Shown here one piece after another: positions 1 through 5,061 of a stretch of 5,750 nt of DNA. The translations under genes and the position numbers were made by a program. A model generated the notes under the pieces. It searched no databases, was not told the DNA's origin, and saw nothing but the letters and a program-made list of their open reading frames with translations. Origin of the DNA: Psychrobacter sp. Lineage in GTDB: Bacteria; Pseudomonadota; Gammaproteobacteria; Pseudomonadales; Moraxellaceae. Position 1 is the first letter of the stretch, and every line of letters starts with the position of its first letter. Where the stretch lies: positions 1 through 5,750 of the forward strand of contig JAAXIL010000145.1 in NCBI GenBank assembly GCA_012270355.1. The letters run 5' to 3'.

Positions 1-283
1 GCCCAAAGATTATCTGAATTTTGATAACCATCCAAAATCGGTTAATTTTCAAGTTATCGCAAACGATGAACTCCGAAGTGAGTTTATGCTTAATGCCCTT
101 CGTTTGACCGATGGTTTCGAAAGTCGATTATTTAGCGAACGTACCGGGTTAGATTTATCAGACATTAAGCCAATTTTAGACAAGTTACAGTCTCAAGAAT
201 TGTTAATTTATGATGAGAAACGCATTCAACCAACACTGCTAGGCAGACAATATTTAAATCAAGTCATGCAGGCGTTTATCTAA
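1..283 (+). CDS. hemW: HemW-type radical SAM heme chaperone, C-terminal fragment
   Basis: Only the last 93 residues are in the window; the reading frame is open from base 2 to the TAA at 281-283, and the 5' part with the radical SAM cysteine cluster lies upstream. The visible part matches the C-terminal HemN_C region of HemW: a SEFMLNALRL segment (about residues 26-35 of the fragment), then a winged-helix-like stretch ending in QPTLLGRQYLNQVMQAFI, which resembles the 'T..G...LN.....F' ending of the E. coli protein. HemW proteins bind heme and are thought to deliver it to respiratory enzymes; they were formerly annotated as oxygen-independent coproporphyrinogen III oxidase-like, and true HemN is the main alternative. 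The FMLNALRL wording favours HemW. The gene ends convergently with the small lipoprotein gene at 363-503. Catalytic residues cannot be judged from this fragment. Confidence 0.88.
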   Translation, partial: PKDYLNFDNHPKSVNFQVIANDELRSEFMLNALRLTDGFESRLFSERTGLDLSDIKPILDKLQSQELLIYDEKRIQPTLLGRQYLNQVMQAFI

Positions 284-298
284 ATAAAAACAAGGTGT

Positions 299-325
299 AA
301 AAAAATCCGCCAATTCAGGCGGATT
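299..325 (-). terminator. Rho-independent terminator of the small lipoprotein gene
   Basis: An 8-bp perfect inverted repeat, AATCCGCC (304-311) and GGCGGATT (318-325), encloses a 6-base loop. Read on the minus strand, the GC-rich stem is followed directly by a run of seven T (299-305 as A on the plus strand), which is the classical intrinsic terminator form. It lies 37 bp past the stop codon of the lipoprotein gene at 363-503. On the plus strand the same hairpin follows hemW by about 20 bp but has no T run after it, so it would terminate hemW only weakly. Confidence 0.85.
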
Positions 326-362
326 CATAGCAACACTTAAACAGTGCCGCTTAAAAAACAGC

Positions 363-503
363 TTAGATTTTTTGTTTGGTTTCTTGAGCAGTTTCAGAAA
401 CTTCATCACCAGCGTTTGAGATGTCTTGACCCAAACCAGTGATAGCGTTGCAACCTGTCAAAGTAACCAATGCAGCCAATGTGGCAAAAGCAACCTTCTT
501 CAT
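363..503 (-). CDS. Entericidin A/B-family small lipoprotein (46 aa)
   Basis: This 46-residue protein has a Lys-Lys start, a hydrophobic stretch (residues 4-16) and a lipobox L15-T16-G17-C18, so signal peptidase II should cut before Cys18 and leave a 29-residue lipid-anchored peptide. Asn19 at position +2 gives no Asp-type inner-membrane retention signal, suggesting the outer membrane. After the cysteine it reads NAITGLGQDISNAGDEVSET, closely matching the G-x-G-[EQ]-D-I-S-x-x-G pattern of entericidins (EcnA/EcnB). In E. coli these are described as an antidote/bacteriolytic lipoprotein pair, but most relatives have no tested function. A good Shine-Dalgarno AAGGAG (509-514 as CTCCTT) lies 5 bases before the ATG. 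The gene has its own terminator and a candidate promoter about 125 bp upstream. It was recognised from the sequence despite its small size. Confidence 0.9.
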   Translation of the reverse strand: MKKVAFATLAALVTLTGCNAITGLGQDISNAGDEVSETAQETKQKI

Positions 504-628
504 AAAAACTCCTTAATATGAACACATAAAAATGAATAACAATTAAAATGGCTAAATAAACTCCATAAAGGTTACCTAACCATCCTGACGATAGCGTACT
601 TATTTTCTTAACAGAAACCTAGTGTAGA

Positions 629-657
629 AAGATAAAAAAACGTCATTGAATTGTCAC
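629..657 (-). promoter_or_regulatory. Candidate sigma-70 promoter for the 46-aa lipoprotein gene
   Basis: On the minus strand GTGACA (652-657; 5 of 6 to TTGACA) is followed after exactly 17 bp by TATCTT (629-634; 4 of 6 to TATAAT). Transcription would start near 622, giving a 5' leader of roughly 120 bases. The leader contains a short palindrome GGTTA-CC-TAACC (570-581). The rest of the 504-730 spacer is AT-rich and holds no ORF that I can support. The assignment rests on consensus matching only. Confidence 0.35.
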
Positions 658-673
658 CATTTTGTAACTTATT

Positions 674-709
674 TGTTATGTAACTATGCTTAAGGGTAGT
701 CACATAACA
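674..709 (-). repeat. 13-bp inverted repeat between the two lipoprotein genes
   Basis: TGTTATGTAACTA (674-686) and TAGTCACATAACA (697-709) form a near-perfect inverted repeat with a 10-base spacer. The single mismatch becomes a G-U pair when the minus strand is transcribed, so the fold is continuous in RNA of the yebC-lipoprotein transcript. It begins about 20 bp past the stop codon of the gene at 731-1039, which would suit a transcript-end hairpin, but no T run follows on either strand. It also sits 16 bp upstream of the candidate -35 box of the 46-aa lipoprotein gene, so a protein-binding site is equally possible. Confidence 0.55.
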
Positions 710-730
710 TTTGAATTATGACCAGCTCAA

Positions 731-1039
731 TTAAGGATACTGAGACTGTGGGTATTGAGTCTGTGGATATTGGTTTTCGGGGTATTGATTTTGCGGATAT
801 TGAGTTTGGGGATATTGAGCAGGTTGCTCAAAAGCGGGTTCGGCGTATTGTGCAGGTTCTTCATATTGCATAGGCTGAGAATTTGGCATAAGCCCACGTT
901 CCTTTACTTTATACGCCGTGTTAGAAACGCCATTACCAACACTGGCAATGTCTTGACCGATGCCTGCTATGGTATGGCATCCATTTAAGCTAAGTACAGG
1001 CAAAGTGATTAACAAAAGTATTAAAGTAGTATTTTTCAT
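731..1039 (-). CDS. Entericidin-like lipoprotein with Gln-Tyr-Pro repeat tail (102 aa)
   Basis: The protein starts with a signal peptide (K2, hydrophobic residues 5-18) ending in a lipobox-like L18-N19-G20-C21; Asn at -2 is unusual but the context is otherwise typical. Residues 21-45 (CHTIAGIGQDIASVGNGVSN...) resemble the core of entericidins and of the neighbouring 46-aa lipoprotein, sharing the G-[IL]-GQDI motif. The second half is low-complexity: QYEEP, AQYAEP and FEQPA elements, then five QYPxx units plus a final QYP (residues 75-102). A mature protein of about 82 residues is expected at the outer membrane, with an extended Pro/Gln/Tyr-rich tail reaching into the periplasm. The start codon lies 10 bp past the yebC stop, with AAGGAA (1046-1051 as TTCCTT) as ribosome site, so it is probably translated from the yebC transcript. 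The function of the tail is unknown to me. Confidence 0.8.
   Translation of the reverse strand: MKNTTLILLLITLPVLSLNGCHTIAGIGQDIASVGNGVSNTAYKVKERGLMPNSQPMQYEEPAQYAEPAFEQPAQYPQTQYPQNQYPENQYPQTQYPQSQYP
734..817 (-). repeat. 15-bp tandem repeat encoding QYPxx units
   Basis: Five complete 15-bp units plus a 9-bp partial unit encode QYPQT, QYPQN, QYPEN, QYPQT, QYPQS and a terminal QYP. The units are not identical at DNA level: Tyr is TAT or TAC and Pro is CCC, CCG, CCA or CCT, so most differences are silent or limited to the last two residues. This suggests an old duplication kept at the protein level. Because the unit is a multiple of three, gain or loss of copies would change tail length without shifting the frame. 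Confidence 0.9.
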
Positions 1040-1045
1040 GTGTAT

Positions 1046-1051
1046 TTCCTT
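1046..1051 (-). promoter_or_regulatory. Ribosome binding site overlapping the yebC stop codon
   Basis: On the minus strand the yebC stop and the next gene's Shine-Dalgarno are fused as TAAGGAA: the TAA ends yebC and AAGGAA lies 6 bases before the ATG at 1039. This arrangement fits translational coupling and supports both the operon assignment and the chosen start of the repeat-tailed lipoprotein. Confidence 0.7.
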
Positions 1052-1799
1052 AAGATTCTAAATTAGCCATGATGTCATCGCTCACGTTTAGATTGGTGTA
1101 AACTTCTTGCACATCATCTAGGTCTTCGAGCATATCAATCATTTTTAGTACAGTTTGAGCGTCGTCCACGGTGTCGATATCAGCCGTGGTGGTGGGCGAC
1201 ATCGTCACTTCGGCATGCACCGAGTTCAAACCCGCCTCGTTTAACGCATCTTTGACCATACCAAATTGCTCGGGTTCGGTGATGACCAATAAACTTTCAC
1301 CATCGTTTAAAATGTCGGTTGCTCCAGCGTCGAGGGCGGTCAGCATCAACTCATCTTCCAATGACACGTCATCAAAAACAATCTCGCCCCGTTTTTCAAA
1401 CAAATATGCCACAGACCCAGACGTGCCCAAGTTACCACCATGCTTAGTAAACGCATGACGCACCTCGCCAACTGTGCGATTCACATTGTCGGTCATGGTT
1501 TCAACGAGTACCGCCACCCCGCCCAACCCATAGCCTTCATAAGTAATCTCCTCCATCTCTCCGCCATCAGTGTTACCTGCCCCTCGCTCGATGGCACGAT
1601 TGATGGTGTCTTTGGTCATGTTGGCAGATAACGCTTTTTCAACCGCTGCTCTCAGGCGTGGATTGGCATCAGGGTCAGGATCACCTTGTTTGGTGGCAGA
1701 CACCAATTCACGAATGATTTTGGTAAACACTTTGCCGCGTTTGGCATCTTCTTTGGCCTTTTTATGCTTGATGTTTGCCCATTTGGAATGACCTGCCAT
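1050..1799 (-). CDS. yebC: YebC/PmpR/TACO1-family translation regulator
   Basis: At 249 residues this has the family's normal length (E. coli YebC is 246). It opens with the signature [22 protein letters not shown] and continues with the expected blocks [16 protein letters not shown] (46-61), AIERGAG (69-75), ITYEGYG (84-90), [12 protein letters not shown] (97-108), [16 protein letters not shown] (120-135), and a C-terminal [25 protein letters not shown]. Family members were long called DNA-binding transcription regulators (PmpR in Pseudomonas); human mitochondrial TACO1 and more recent bacterial work point to help in translation at difficult proline-containing stretches. It acts in the cytoplasm. 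The gene is not beside ruvC, a common position elsewhere; instead a lipoprotein gene follows 10 bp downstream. The ATG at 1797-1799 has AAGGAT about 9 bases upstream on the minus strand. Confidence 0.97.
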   Translation of the reverse strand: MAGHSKWANIKHKKAKEDAKRGKVFTKIIRELVSATKQGDPDPDANPRLRAAVEKALSANMTKDTINRAIERGAGNTDGGEMEEITYEGYGLGGVAVLVETMTDNVNRTVGEVRHAFTKHGGNLGTSGSVAYLFEKRGEIVFDDVSLEDELMLTALDAGATDILNDGESLLVITEPEQFGMVKDALNEAGLNSVHAEVTMSPTTTADIDTVDDAQTVLKMIDMLEDLDDVQEVYTNLNVSDDIMANLES

Positions 1800-1822
1800 G
1801 ATGTAATCCTTGCAAATTAACG

Positions 1823-1828
1823 TATAAT
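1823..1828 (+). promoter_or_regulatory. Candidate -10 box for the channel gene
   Basis: A perfect TATAAT occurs on the plus strand just 2 bp before the first possible ATG of the channel gene. No acceptable -35 box is visible at 16-18 bp. If it is used, transcription starts near 1835, inside the annotated ORF, and translation would have to begin at the Met codon at 1876. Confidence 0.3.
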
Positions 1829-1830
1829 GA

Positions 1831-2733
1831 ATGTCCTATTATAAACCCGAGTGTCGCAAACAGTCATCGGTTACCATGAAAAAAGTCCCCGCTAATCCTC
1901 AAACCCGCAAGACCACTGCATCCACCATCCAAAATTGGCGGGAGCGGATTCATGTCATCATCGAAGGCACAGACACTCGTTTAGGCAAGCTGTTTGATAT
2001 TGTGTTGTTGGTGGCGATTGTGCTGAGCGTGTTGGTGGTGATGCTCGATAGCGTACTGATTTTGCAATTGCAATACGGTGAGTGGTTTGTGGTTGCTGAA
2101 TGGCTATTTACCATTTTATTTACCATCGAATACGTACTCAGGCTGTTTTCTGCCCCCAATCGCAGTCGCTATGCGTTTAGTTTTTTTGGTATCGTGGATT
2201 TATTGTCGGTATTACCCAGTTATCTGAGCTTAATGTTTGGTGGTGTGCAATACCTCATTGTGGTGCGAATTCTGCGGATTCTACGGGTATTTCGGGTACT
2301 CAAGCTTAATGCCTACATGCAACAGGCCGGGTTTTTGGCTTCAGCACTCAAGACCAGTCAGCAAAAAATTACGGTCTTCTTTTTATCTTTATTGTTGCTT
2401 GTCACCATTTTTGGCTCGGTGCTGTATGTTGTCGAAGGTCACGAAAACGGCTTTACCAGTATTCCGTTGTCAATCTACTGGGCGATTGTGACGCTAACGA
2501 CAGTAGGGTACGGCGACATTTCTCCAAAAACGCCAATCGGTCAGGCGATTGCCAGTATGGTCATGATTACGGGTTACTCCATCATCGCCGTACCGACGGG
2601 TATTTTTACGGCAGAACTTGCAAAGAATATGCGTCCGCAATTGCATCCCATTACTTGCCCAAATTGCGGCAAATTTGGACACGCTTCAGGGGCGAACTTT
2701 TGCGACCGCTGTGGGCACGATCTTCATGTTTAG
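1831..2733 (+). CDS. Voltage-gated potassium channel-like ion transporter with C-terminal zinc ribbon
   Basis: This 300-residue inner-membrane protein has the six-helix layout of a Kv-type channel (Ion_trans fold): S1 about 55-75, S2 88-107, S3 117-134, S4 142-159, S5 181-201, pore helix 211-223, selectivity filter TTVGYGD (223-229) and S6 236-263. S4 carries basic residues every third position (R146, R149, R152, R155, K158), the voltage-sensor pattern, and TVGYGD predicts potassium selectivity. After S6 comes a short zinc ribbon, C276-PN-C279 and C291-DR-C294. A tetramer is expected. The start is uncertain: neither ATG 1831 nor ATG 1876 (Met16, MKKVPANPQ) has a clear Shine-Dalgarno, and promoter positions favour 1876. 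The first 35 or so residues are polar and probably cytoplasmic. It diverges from yebC and converges with the aldo/keto reductase; no functional partner is evident nearby. Confidence 0.9.
   Translation: MSYYKPECRKQSSVTMKKVPANPQTRKTTASTIQNWRERIHVIIEGTDTRLGKLFDIVLLVAIVLSVLVVMLDSVLILQLQYGEWFVVAEWLFTILFTIEYVLRLFSAPNRSRYAFSFFGIVDLLSVLPSYLSLMFGGVQYLIVVRILRILRVFRVLKLNAYMQQAGFLASALKTSQQKITVFFLSLLLLVTIFGSVLYVVEGHENGFTSIPLSIYWAIVTLTTVGYGDISPKTPIGQAIASMVMITGYSIIAVPTGIFTAELAKNMRPQLHPITCPNCGKFGHASGANFCDRCGHDLHV
1839..1867 (-). promoter_or_regulatory. Candidate yebC promoter
   Basis: On the minus strand a perfect TATAAT -10 box (1839-1844) is preceded after 17 bp by ATGACT (1862-1867; 4 of 6 to TTGACA). 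Transcription would start near 1832, leaving a leader of about 33 bases that includes the AAGGAT ribosome site. The promoter lies inside the first codons of the divergent channel gene if that gene starts at 1831. Confidence 0.5.
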
Positions 2734-2755
2734 TTTTATTTAGACGAAACATGAA
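2723..2755. terminator. AT-rich inverted repeat at the channel stop codon, possible weak terminator
   Basis: TTCATGTTT (2723-2731) and AAACATGAA (2747-2755) form a 9-bp perfect stem with a 15-base loop that includes the channel stop codon region. A run of six T follows only 14 bases later (2770-2775), so it is not a canonical intrinsic terminator for the plus strand, and no T run follows on the minus strand. Its location between two converging genes (stop codons at 2733 and 2788) is the main reason to suspect a role in transcript ends. Confidence 0.3.
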
Positions 2756-2787
2756 TGTGAGCCGTATCATTTTTTAACTTTGCTCAA

Positions 2788-3828
2788 CTAAGGCGACGGA
2801 TTTGGTTGCTTCGTTTGCACTTCTTCAATCGCTTCCAATACGTCATCGCTCAGTTCAATATTCACACTATCAATGTTGGCTTTAAGTTGATCGACACTGG
2901 TTGCCCCGATAATATTGGCGGTAACAAACGAGCGAGAGTTGACAAACGCCAATGACATCTGTGCCATGTCCAACCCTGCATCCTCAGCAATGCTGGCGTA
3001 TTGCTCGGTTGCCCATTTTGCCTCAGCGTTGATATAACGTTCGAATCTGTCCCAAAGTGTGAGCCTCGCCCCTTCAGGACGACGACCGCCCAAATATTTG
3101 CCCGACAACACGCCAAACCCAAGCGGTGAGTAGGCGAGTAAGCCAACATTTTCTCGATGCGAGATTTCCGCCAGTCCAACTTCATACAAACGATTCAGTA
3201 AGCTATATGGGTTTTGTACCGTTATAGGGGCATCCAATCCTGCCTTGTCTGCTTCCCACAAATATCGCATCACGCCCCAAGGGGTATCGTTCGATAACCC
3301 CCATGCCCGAATGCGACCTTTTTTTATTTCGTCATTTAAGGCTTCGATGGTTTCTAAAAATGGCGTAAGGTCGCTTAGGTCTTGCTGTGCCATGTCTTCG
3401 GTATAACCTCGAGTACCAAAATAATTGGTCTCTCGTTCAGGCCAATGCAACTGATAGATGTCAATGTGGTCGGTTTGCAAACGTTTGAGGTTGCCGTCTA
3501 ACGCCTCGCTAATGTGTTTGGCATTGAATCGGGTATTGCCCCCTCGCAGATAGCTCATCGGCGAAATTTTGCTGGCGAGCACCACGTCATTTCGCTTGCC
3601 AGTTTTGGCGAACCAAGTGCCAATAAAACGTTCGGTGTCGCCTGATTTGTCTTCATCTGGCGGAGAGGGATACATCTCGGCGGTGTCCCAAAAATTAACG
3701 CCATGCTCTAAGGCAAAATCCATCTGCTGGTGAGCTTCGCCCTCGTCATTTTGTTGTCCCCACGTCATTGTTCCGAGGCAAATTTTGGAAACTTTGTCGC
3801 CGAGTTTGGGCAGGGTAGTGTATTGCAT
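2788..3828 (-). CDS. tas: Tas-like aldo/keto reductase
   Basis: The 346-residue product equals the length of E. coli Tas and follows it closely: LGTMTWGQQN near the start, WDTAEMYP (47-54), LKRLQTDHIDIYQLHWP (114-130), GLSNDTPWGVMRYL (177-190), QNPYSLLNR (205-213) and LLAYSPLGFGVLSGKYL (230-246). The aldo/keto reductase catalytic tetrad is complete: Asp48, Tyr53, Lys87 and His128. Such enzymes reduce carbonyl compounds with NADPH in the cytoplasm; the natural substrate of Tas is not established (the E. coli gene was found by complementing a tyrosine auxotroph). AAGGAC (3836-3841 as GTCCTT) lies 7 bases before the ATG. The gene is on the same strand as fkpB, 147 bp downstream, and has a candidate promoter of its own, so linkage to fkpB is loose. 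A different aldo/keto reductase subfamily is possible, but the match to Tas runs end to end. Confidence 0.92.
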   Translation of the reverse strand: MQYTTLPKLGDKVSKICLGTMTWGQQNDEGEAHQQMDFALEHGVNFWDTAEMYPSPPDEDKSGDTERFIGTWFAKTGKRNDVVLASKISPMSYLRGGNTRFNAKHISEALDGNLKRLQTDHIDIYQLHWPERETNYFGTRGYTEDMAQQDLSDLTPFLETIEALNDEIKKGRIRAWGLSNDTPWGVMRYLWEADKAGLDAPITVQNPYSLLNRLYEVGLAEISHRENVGLLAYSPLGFGVLSGKYLGGRRPEGARLTLWDRFERYINAEAKWATEQYASIAEDAGLDMAQMSLAFVNSRSFVTANIIGATSVDQLKANIDSVNIELSDDVLEAIEEVQTKQPNPSP

Positions 3829-3890
3829 GGGGATTGTCCTTAAAATCTGTTGTCTAAAGCATGTTTCGGTTCTGAGGATAGGAAGTAGTT

Positions 3891-3918
3891 ATTGTAAGCA
3901 AAACACGAGCATTATCAG
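3891..3918 (-). promoter_or_regulatory. Candidate promoter of the aldo/keto reductase gene
   Basis: On the minus strand CTGATA (3913-3918; 4 of 6 to TTGACA), a 16-bp gap and TACAAT (3891-3896; 5 of 6 to TATAAT) precede the gene, giving a leader of about 56 bases. Two small dyads lie just upstream of it: AACAG/CTGTT (3922-3926 and 3937-3941) and GTTTAT-TGG-ATAAAC (3945-3959). Consensus matching is the only support. Confidence 0.3.
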
Positions 3919-3944
3919 TTTAACAGGTGTGACTATCTGTTGCT

Positions 3945-3959
3945 GTTTATTGGATAAAC
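3945..3959. repeat. Short perfect palindrome between fkpB and the reductase gene
   Basis: GTTTAT (3945-3950) and ATAAAC (3954-3959) flank a 3-base centre. It lies 16 bp past the fkpB stop codon on the minus strand but no T run follows, so terminator activity is doubtful; it could be a regulatory dyad upstream of the reductase promoter. Confidence 0.3.
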
Positions 3960-3975
3960 GACTTCAATCAGTGCA

Positions 3976-4482
3976 CTATAACAGTCTTAAACCCGTCTGA
4001 CCCGCTGGCGTGACCTTAAAAATTTGTACCTTAAATAGCACGGGTTGTCCTGCCAGCGGATGATTAAAATCCACTTCCACGTCATCTGCGGTGACATTAC
4101 TTACTACACCAGGCAAAGTATTCTTGCCCTTATCCTCAAATTCCATCATCATGCCAATTTCAGGACTAGAACCAGTCGCTGCAAATTGAGCAGTACTAAA
4201 CGTTTGCACGTTATCAGCATTCCACTCACCAAACGCCTGCTCAGGCTCAAGATGGGCAGTTCGGGTATCCCCAGCTCGTAAATTCATCAATACCTTTTCG
4301 AACCCTTCAAGCAAACTGCCATCGCCAATCGTTAGGCTCACAGGTTCTGGGCGTGTAAAAGTGGAATCAATGACTGTGCCATTTTCTAATGAGACTTCGA
4401 AATGGAGTAAAACCTGACTGCCTTCAGCAATGCGGGTGTCTTGATTGGGTGGAATGACGGATGACGATCGAGATGAGTTCAT
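3976..4482 (-). CDS. fkpB: FkpB/SlpA-type FKBP peptidyl-prolyl isomerase
   Basis: Counted from the ATG at 4480-4482, the protein has 168 residues. It shows the FKBP fold with the inserted chaperone (IF) domain: VLLHFEVSLENGTVIDST (24-41), LTIGDGSLLEGFEKVLMNLRAGD (50-72), EPEQAFGEW opening the insert (79-87), PEIGMMMEF (107-115), and the hallmark VDFNHPLAGQPVLF (137-150) that returns to the FKBP core. It catalyses cis-trans isomerisation of proline bonds and acts as a cytoplasmic folding helper. It lacks the His-rich metal-binding tail of SlyD, so FkpB (SlpA) is the better name. The frame stays open upstream to an ATG at 4548 (190 residues), but the 22 extra residues match nothing in the family and would begin at or before the likely promoter. 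No clear Shine-Dalgarno precedes either start. The gene is not in the lspA-fkpB-ispH cluster known from E. coli; it diverges from rpsL. Confidence 0.88.
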   Translation of the reverse strand: MNSSRSSSVIPPNQDTRIAEGSQVLLHFEVSLENGTVIDSTFTRPEPVSLTIGDGSLLEGFEKVLMNLRAGDTRTAHLEPEQAFGEWNADNVQTFSTAQFAATGSSPEIGMMMEFEDKGKNTLPGVVSNVTADDVEVDFNHPLAGQPVLFKVQIFKVTPAGQTGLRLL

Positions 4483-4528
4483 AATAAAGGGGGCAATTAT
4501 TTTTGTTACTAACAAAGGGAGCCAAAGG

Positions 4529-4557
4529 TTGTAAAAACATGGCGACATCTATATAAT
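4529..4557 (+). promoter_or_regulatory. Candidate rpsL (str operon) promoter
   Basis: TTGTAA (4529-4534; 4 of 6 to TTGACA) and a perfect TATAAT (4552-4557) are separated by exactly 17 bp. Transcription would start near 4564, giving a leader of about 120 bases before rpsL. The AT-rich segment also reads TATTAT on the minus strand (4553-4558) and may contribute to the divergent fkpB promoter, for which I found no good -35 box. Confidence 0.5.
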
Positions 4558-4559
4558 AC

Positions 4560-4581
4560 ACTGTCCAAAAATTGGGACAGT
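4560..4581. repeat. 7-bp inverted repeat at the predicted rpsL transcription start
   Basis: ACTGTCC (4560-4566) and GGACAGT (4575-4581) are perfect inverted copies around an 8-base AT-rich centre. The element begins 3 bp after the -10 box of the candidate rpsL promoter and spans the predicted start site. In this position it could be a protein-binding operator or, if transcription starts at its left edge, a 5'-end hairpin. No T run follows on either strand, which argues against a terminator. Confidence 0.6.
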
Positions 4582-4670
4582 CATGCAAATTGCTTGGCAG
4601 ATGGCATTGTAGCAAATCTTCTAAGACAGCAGGGTGTTCTTTTTTTGTTCGTAAAAAATATTTATTTATC

Positions 4671-4680
4671 GGGAGAAGGA
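4671..4680 (+). promoter_or_regulatory. rpsL ribosome binding site
   Basis: GGGAGAAGGA ends 6 bases before the ATG at 4687 and fixes that codon as the rpsL start, against an in-frame upstream ATG at 4594 that would add 31 unrelated residues. An out-of-frame ATG (4680-4682) overlaps its last base. Confidence 0.85.
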
Positions 4681-4686
4681 TGCCTT

Positions 4687-5061
4687 ATGGCAACAACCAA
4701 CCAGCTTATCCGTAAGGGTCGCAAAACCATCAAGGAAAAGTCAAAAGTTCCTGCGTTACAAGCGTGCCCCCAACGTCGTGGCGTATGTACTCGGGTATAT
4801 ACCACCACACCAAAAAAACCAAACTCTGCCATGCGTAAAGTGTGCCGTGTGCGTTTGACTTCAGGCTATGAAGTATCAAGCTACATCGGTGGCGAAGGTC
4901 ACAACCTACAAGAGCATAGCGTTGTTCTGATTCGTGGCGGTCGTGTAAAAGACTTGCCAGGTGTGCGTTATCACACCGTGCGTGGTGCCCTTGACTGTGC
5001 AGGCGTAAAAGACCGCAAACAAGGTCGCTCTAAGTATGGTGCGAAAAAGCCTAAAGCTTAA
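4687..5061 (+). CDS. rpsL: Small ribosomal subunit protein uS12
   Basis: The product has 124 residues, the same length as E. coli S12, and follows the family end to end: [20 protein letters not shown] (21-40), [17 protein letters not shown] (41-57), [20 protein letters not shown] (65-84), [19 protein letters not shown] (85-103), ending [10 protein letters not shown]12 sits at the decoding centre of the 30S subunit and helps monitor codon-anticodon pairing. The residues most often changed in streptomycin resistance have their wild-type identity here: Lys43, Lys88 and Pro91 (42, 87 and 90 in mature E. coli numbering). The gene opens the str operon, with rpsG downstream and fusA and tuf expected beyond the window. 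It is preceded by a 5' leader with a T-rich tract (4639-4647). Confidence 0.98.
   Translation: MATTNQLIRKGRKTIKEKSKVPALQACPQRRGVCTRVYTTTPKKPNSAMRKVCRVRLTSGYEVSSYIGGEGHNLQEHSVVLIRGGRVKDLPGVRYHTVRGALDCAGVKDRKQGRSKYGAKKPKA

Noticed and set aside
734..817. Idea that YebC is coupled to the lipoprotein because it relieves stalling at proline runs in the tail
   Set aside because: The tail has single prolines separated by four residues and no consecutive prolines, so there is no sequence reason to expect polyproline stalling.
755..988. Plus-strand ORF of 77 codons opposite the repeat-tailed lipoprotein
   Set aside because: It is a product of the repeat and low-complexity sequence on the other strand, has no ribosome site or recognisable domain, and overlaps a gene with a clear lipobox and operon context.
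1171..1791. Three plus-strand ORFs antisense to yebC
   Set aside because: yebC is full length with family signatures throughout; the antisense frames show no domain, and their openness follows from yebC codon use.
589..2057. A 12-base sequence CGATAGCGTACT present at 589-600 (as part of ACGATAGCGTACT) and at 2046-2057
   Set aside because: One copy is coding sequence for the channel's DSV segment and the other is in a spacer; there is no larger repeat around either, so chance is the simplest reading.
2862..3185. Minus-strand ORF of 107 codons inside the aldo/keto reductase gene
   Set aside because: It is an alternative frame within a complete, well-matched reductase gene, with no ribosome site or recognisable content.
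3785..4000. Plus-strand ORF of 71 codons across the reductase start and the fkpB spacer
   Set aside because: Its first part is antisense to the reductase gene and the rest covers promoter-like AT-rich DNA; the Cys-rich translation shows no domain or ribosome site.
3988..4000. CCGTCTGA resembling the Neisseria DNA uptake sequence
   Set aside because: It is incomplete (the 10-mer GCCGTCTGAA is not present), occurs once, and lies inside the fkpB coding end; it does not support an uptake signal.
4594..4686. N-terminal extension of rpsL to ATG 4594
   Set aside because: S12 proteins start MATxNQL; the strong ribosome site at 4671-4680 points to ATG 4687, and the extension is unrelated to the family.
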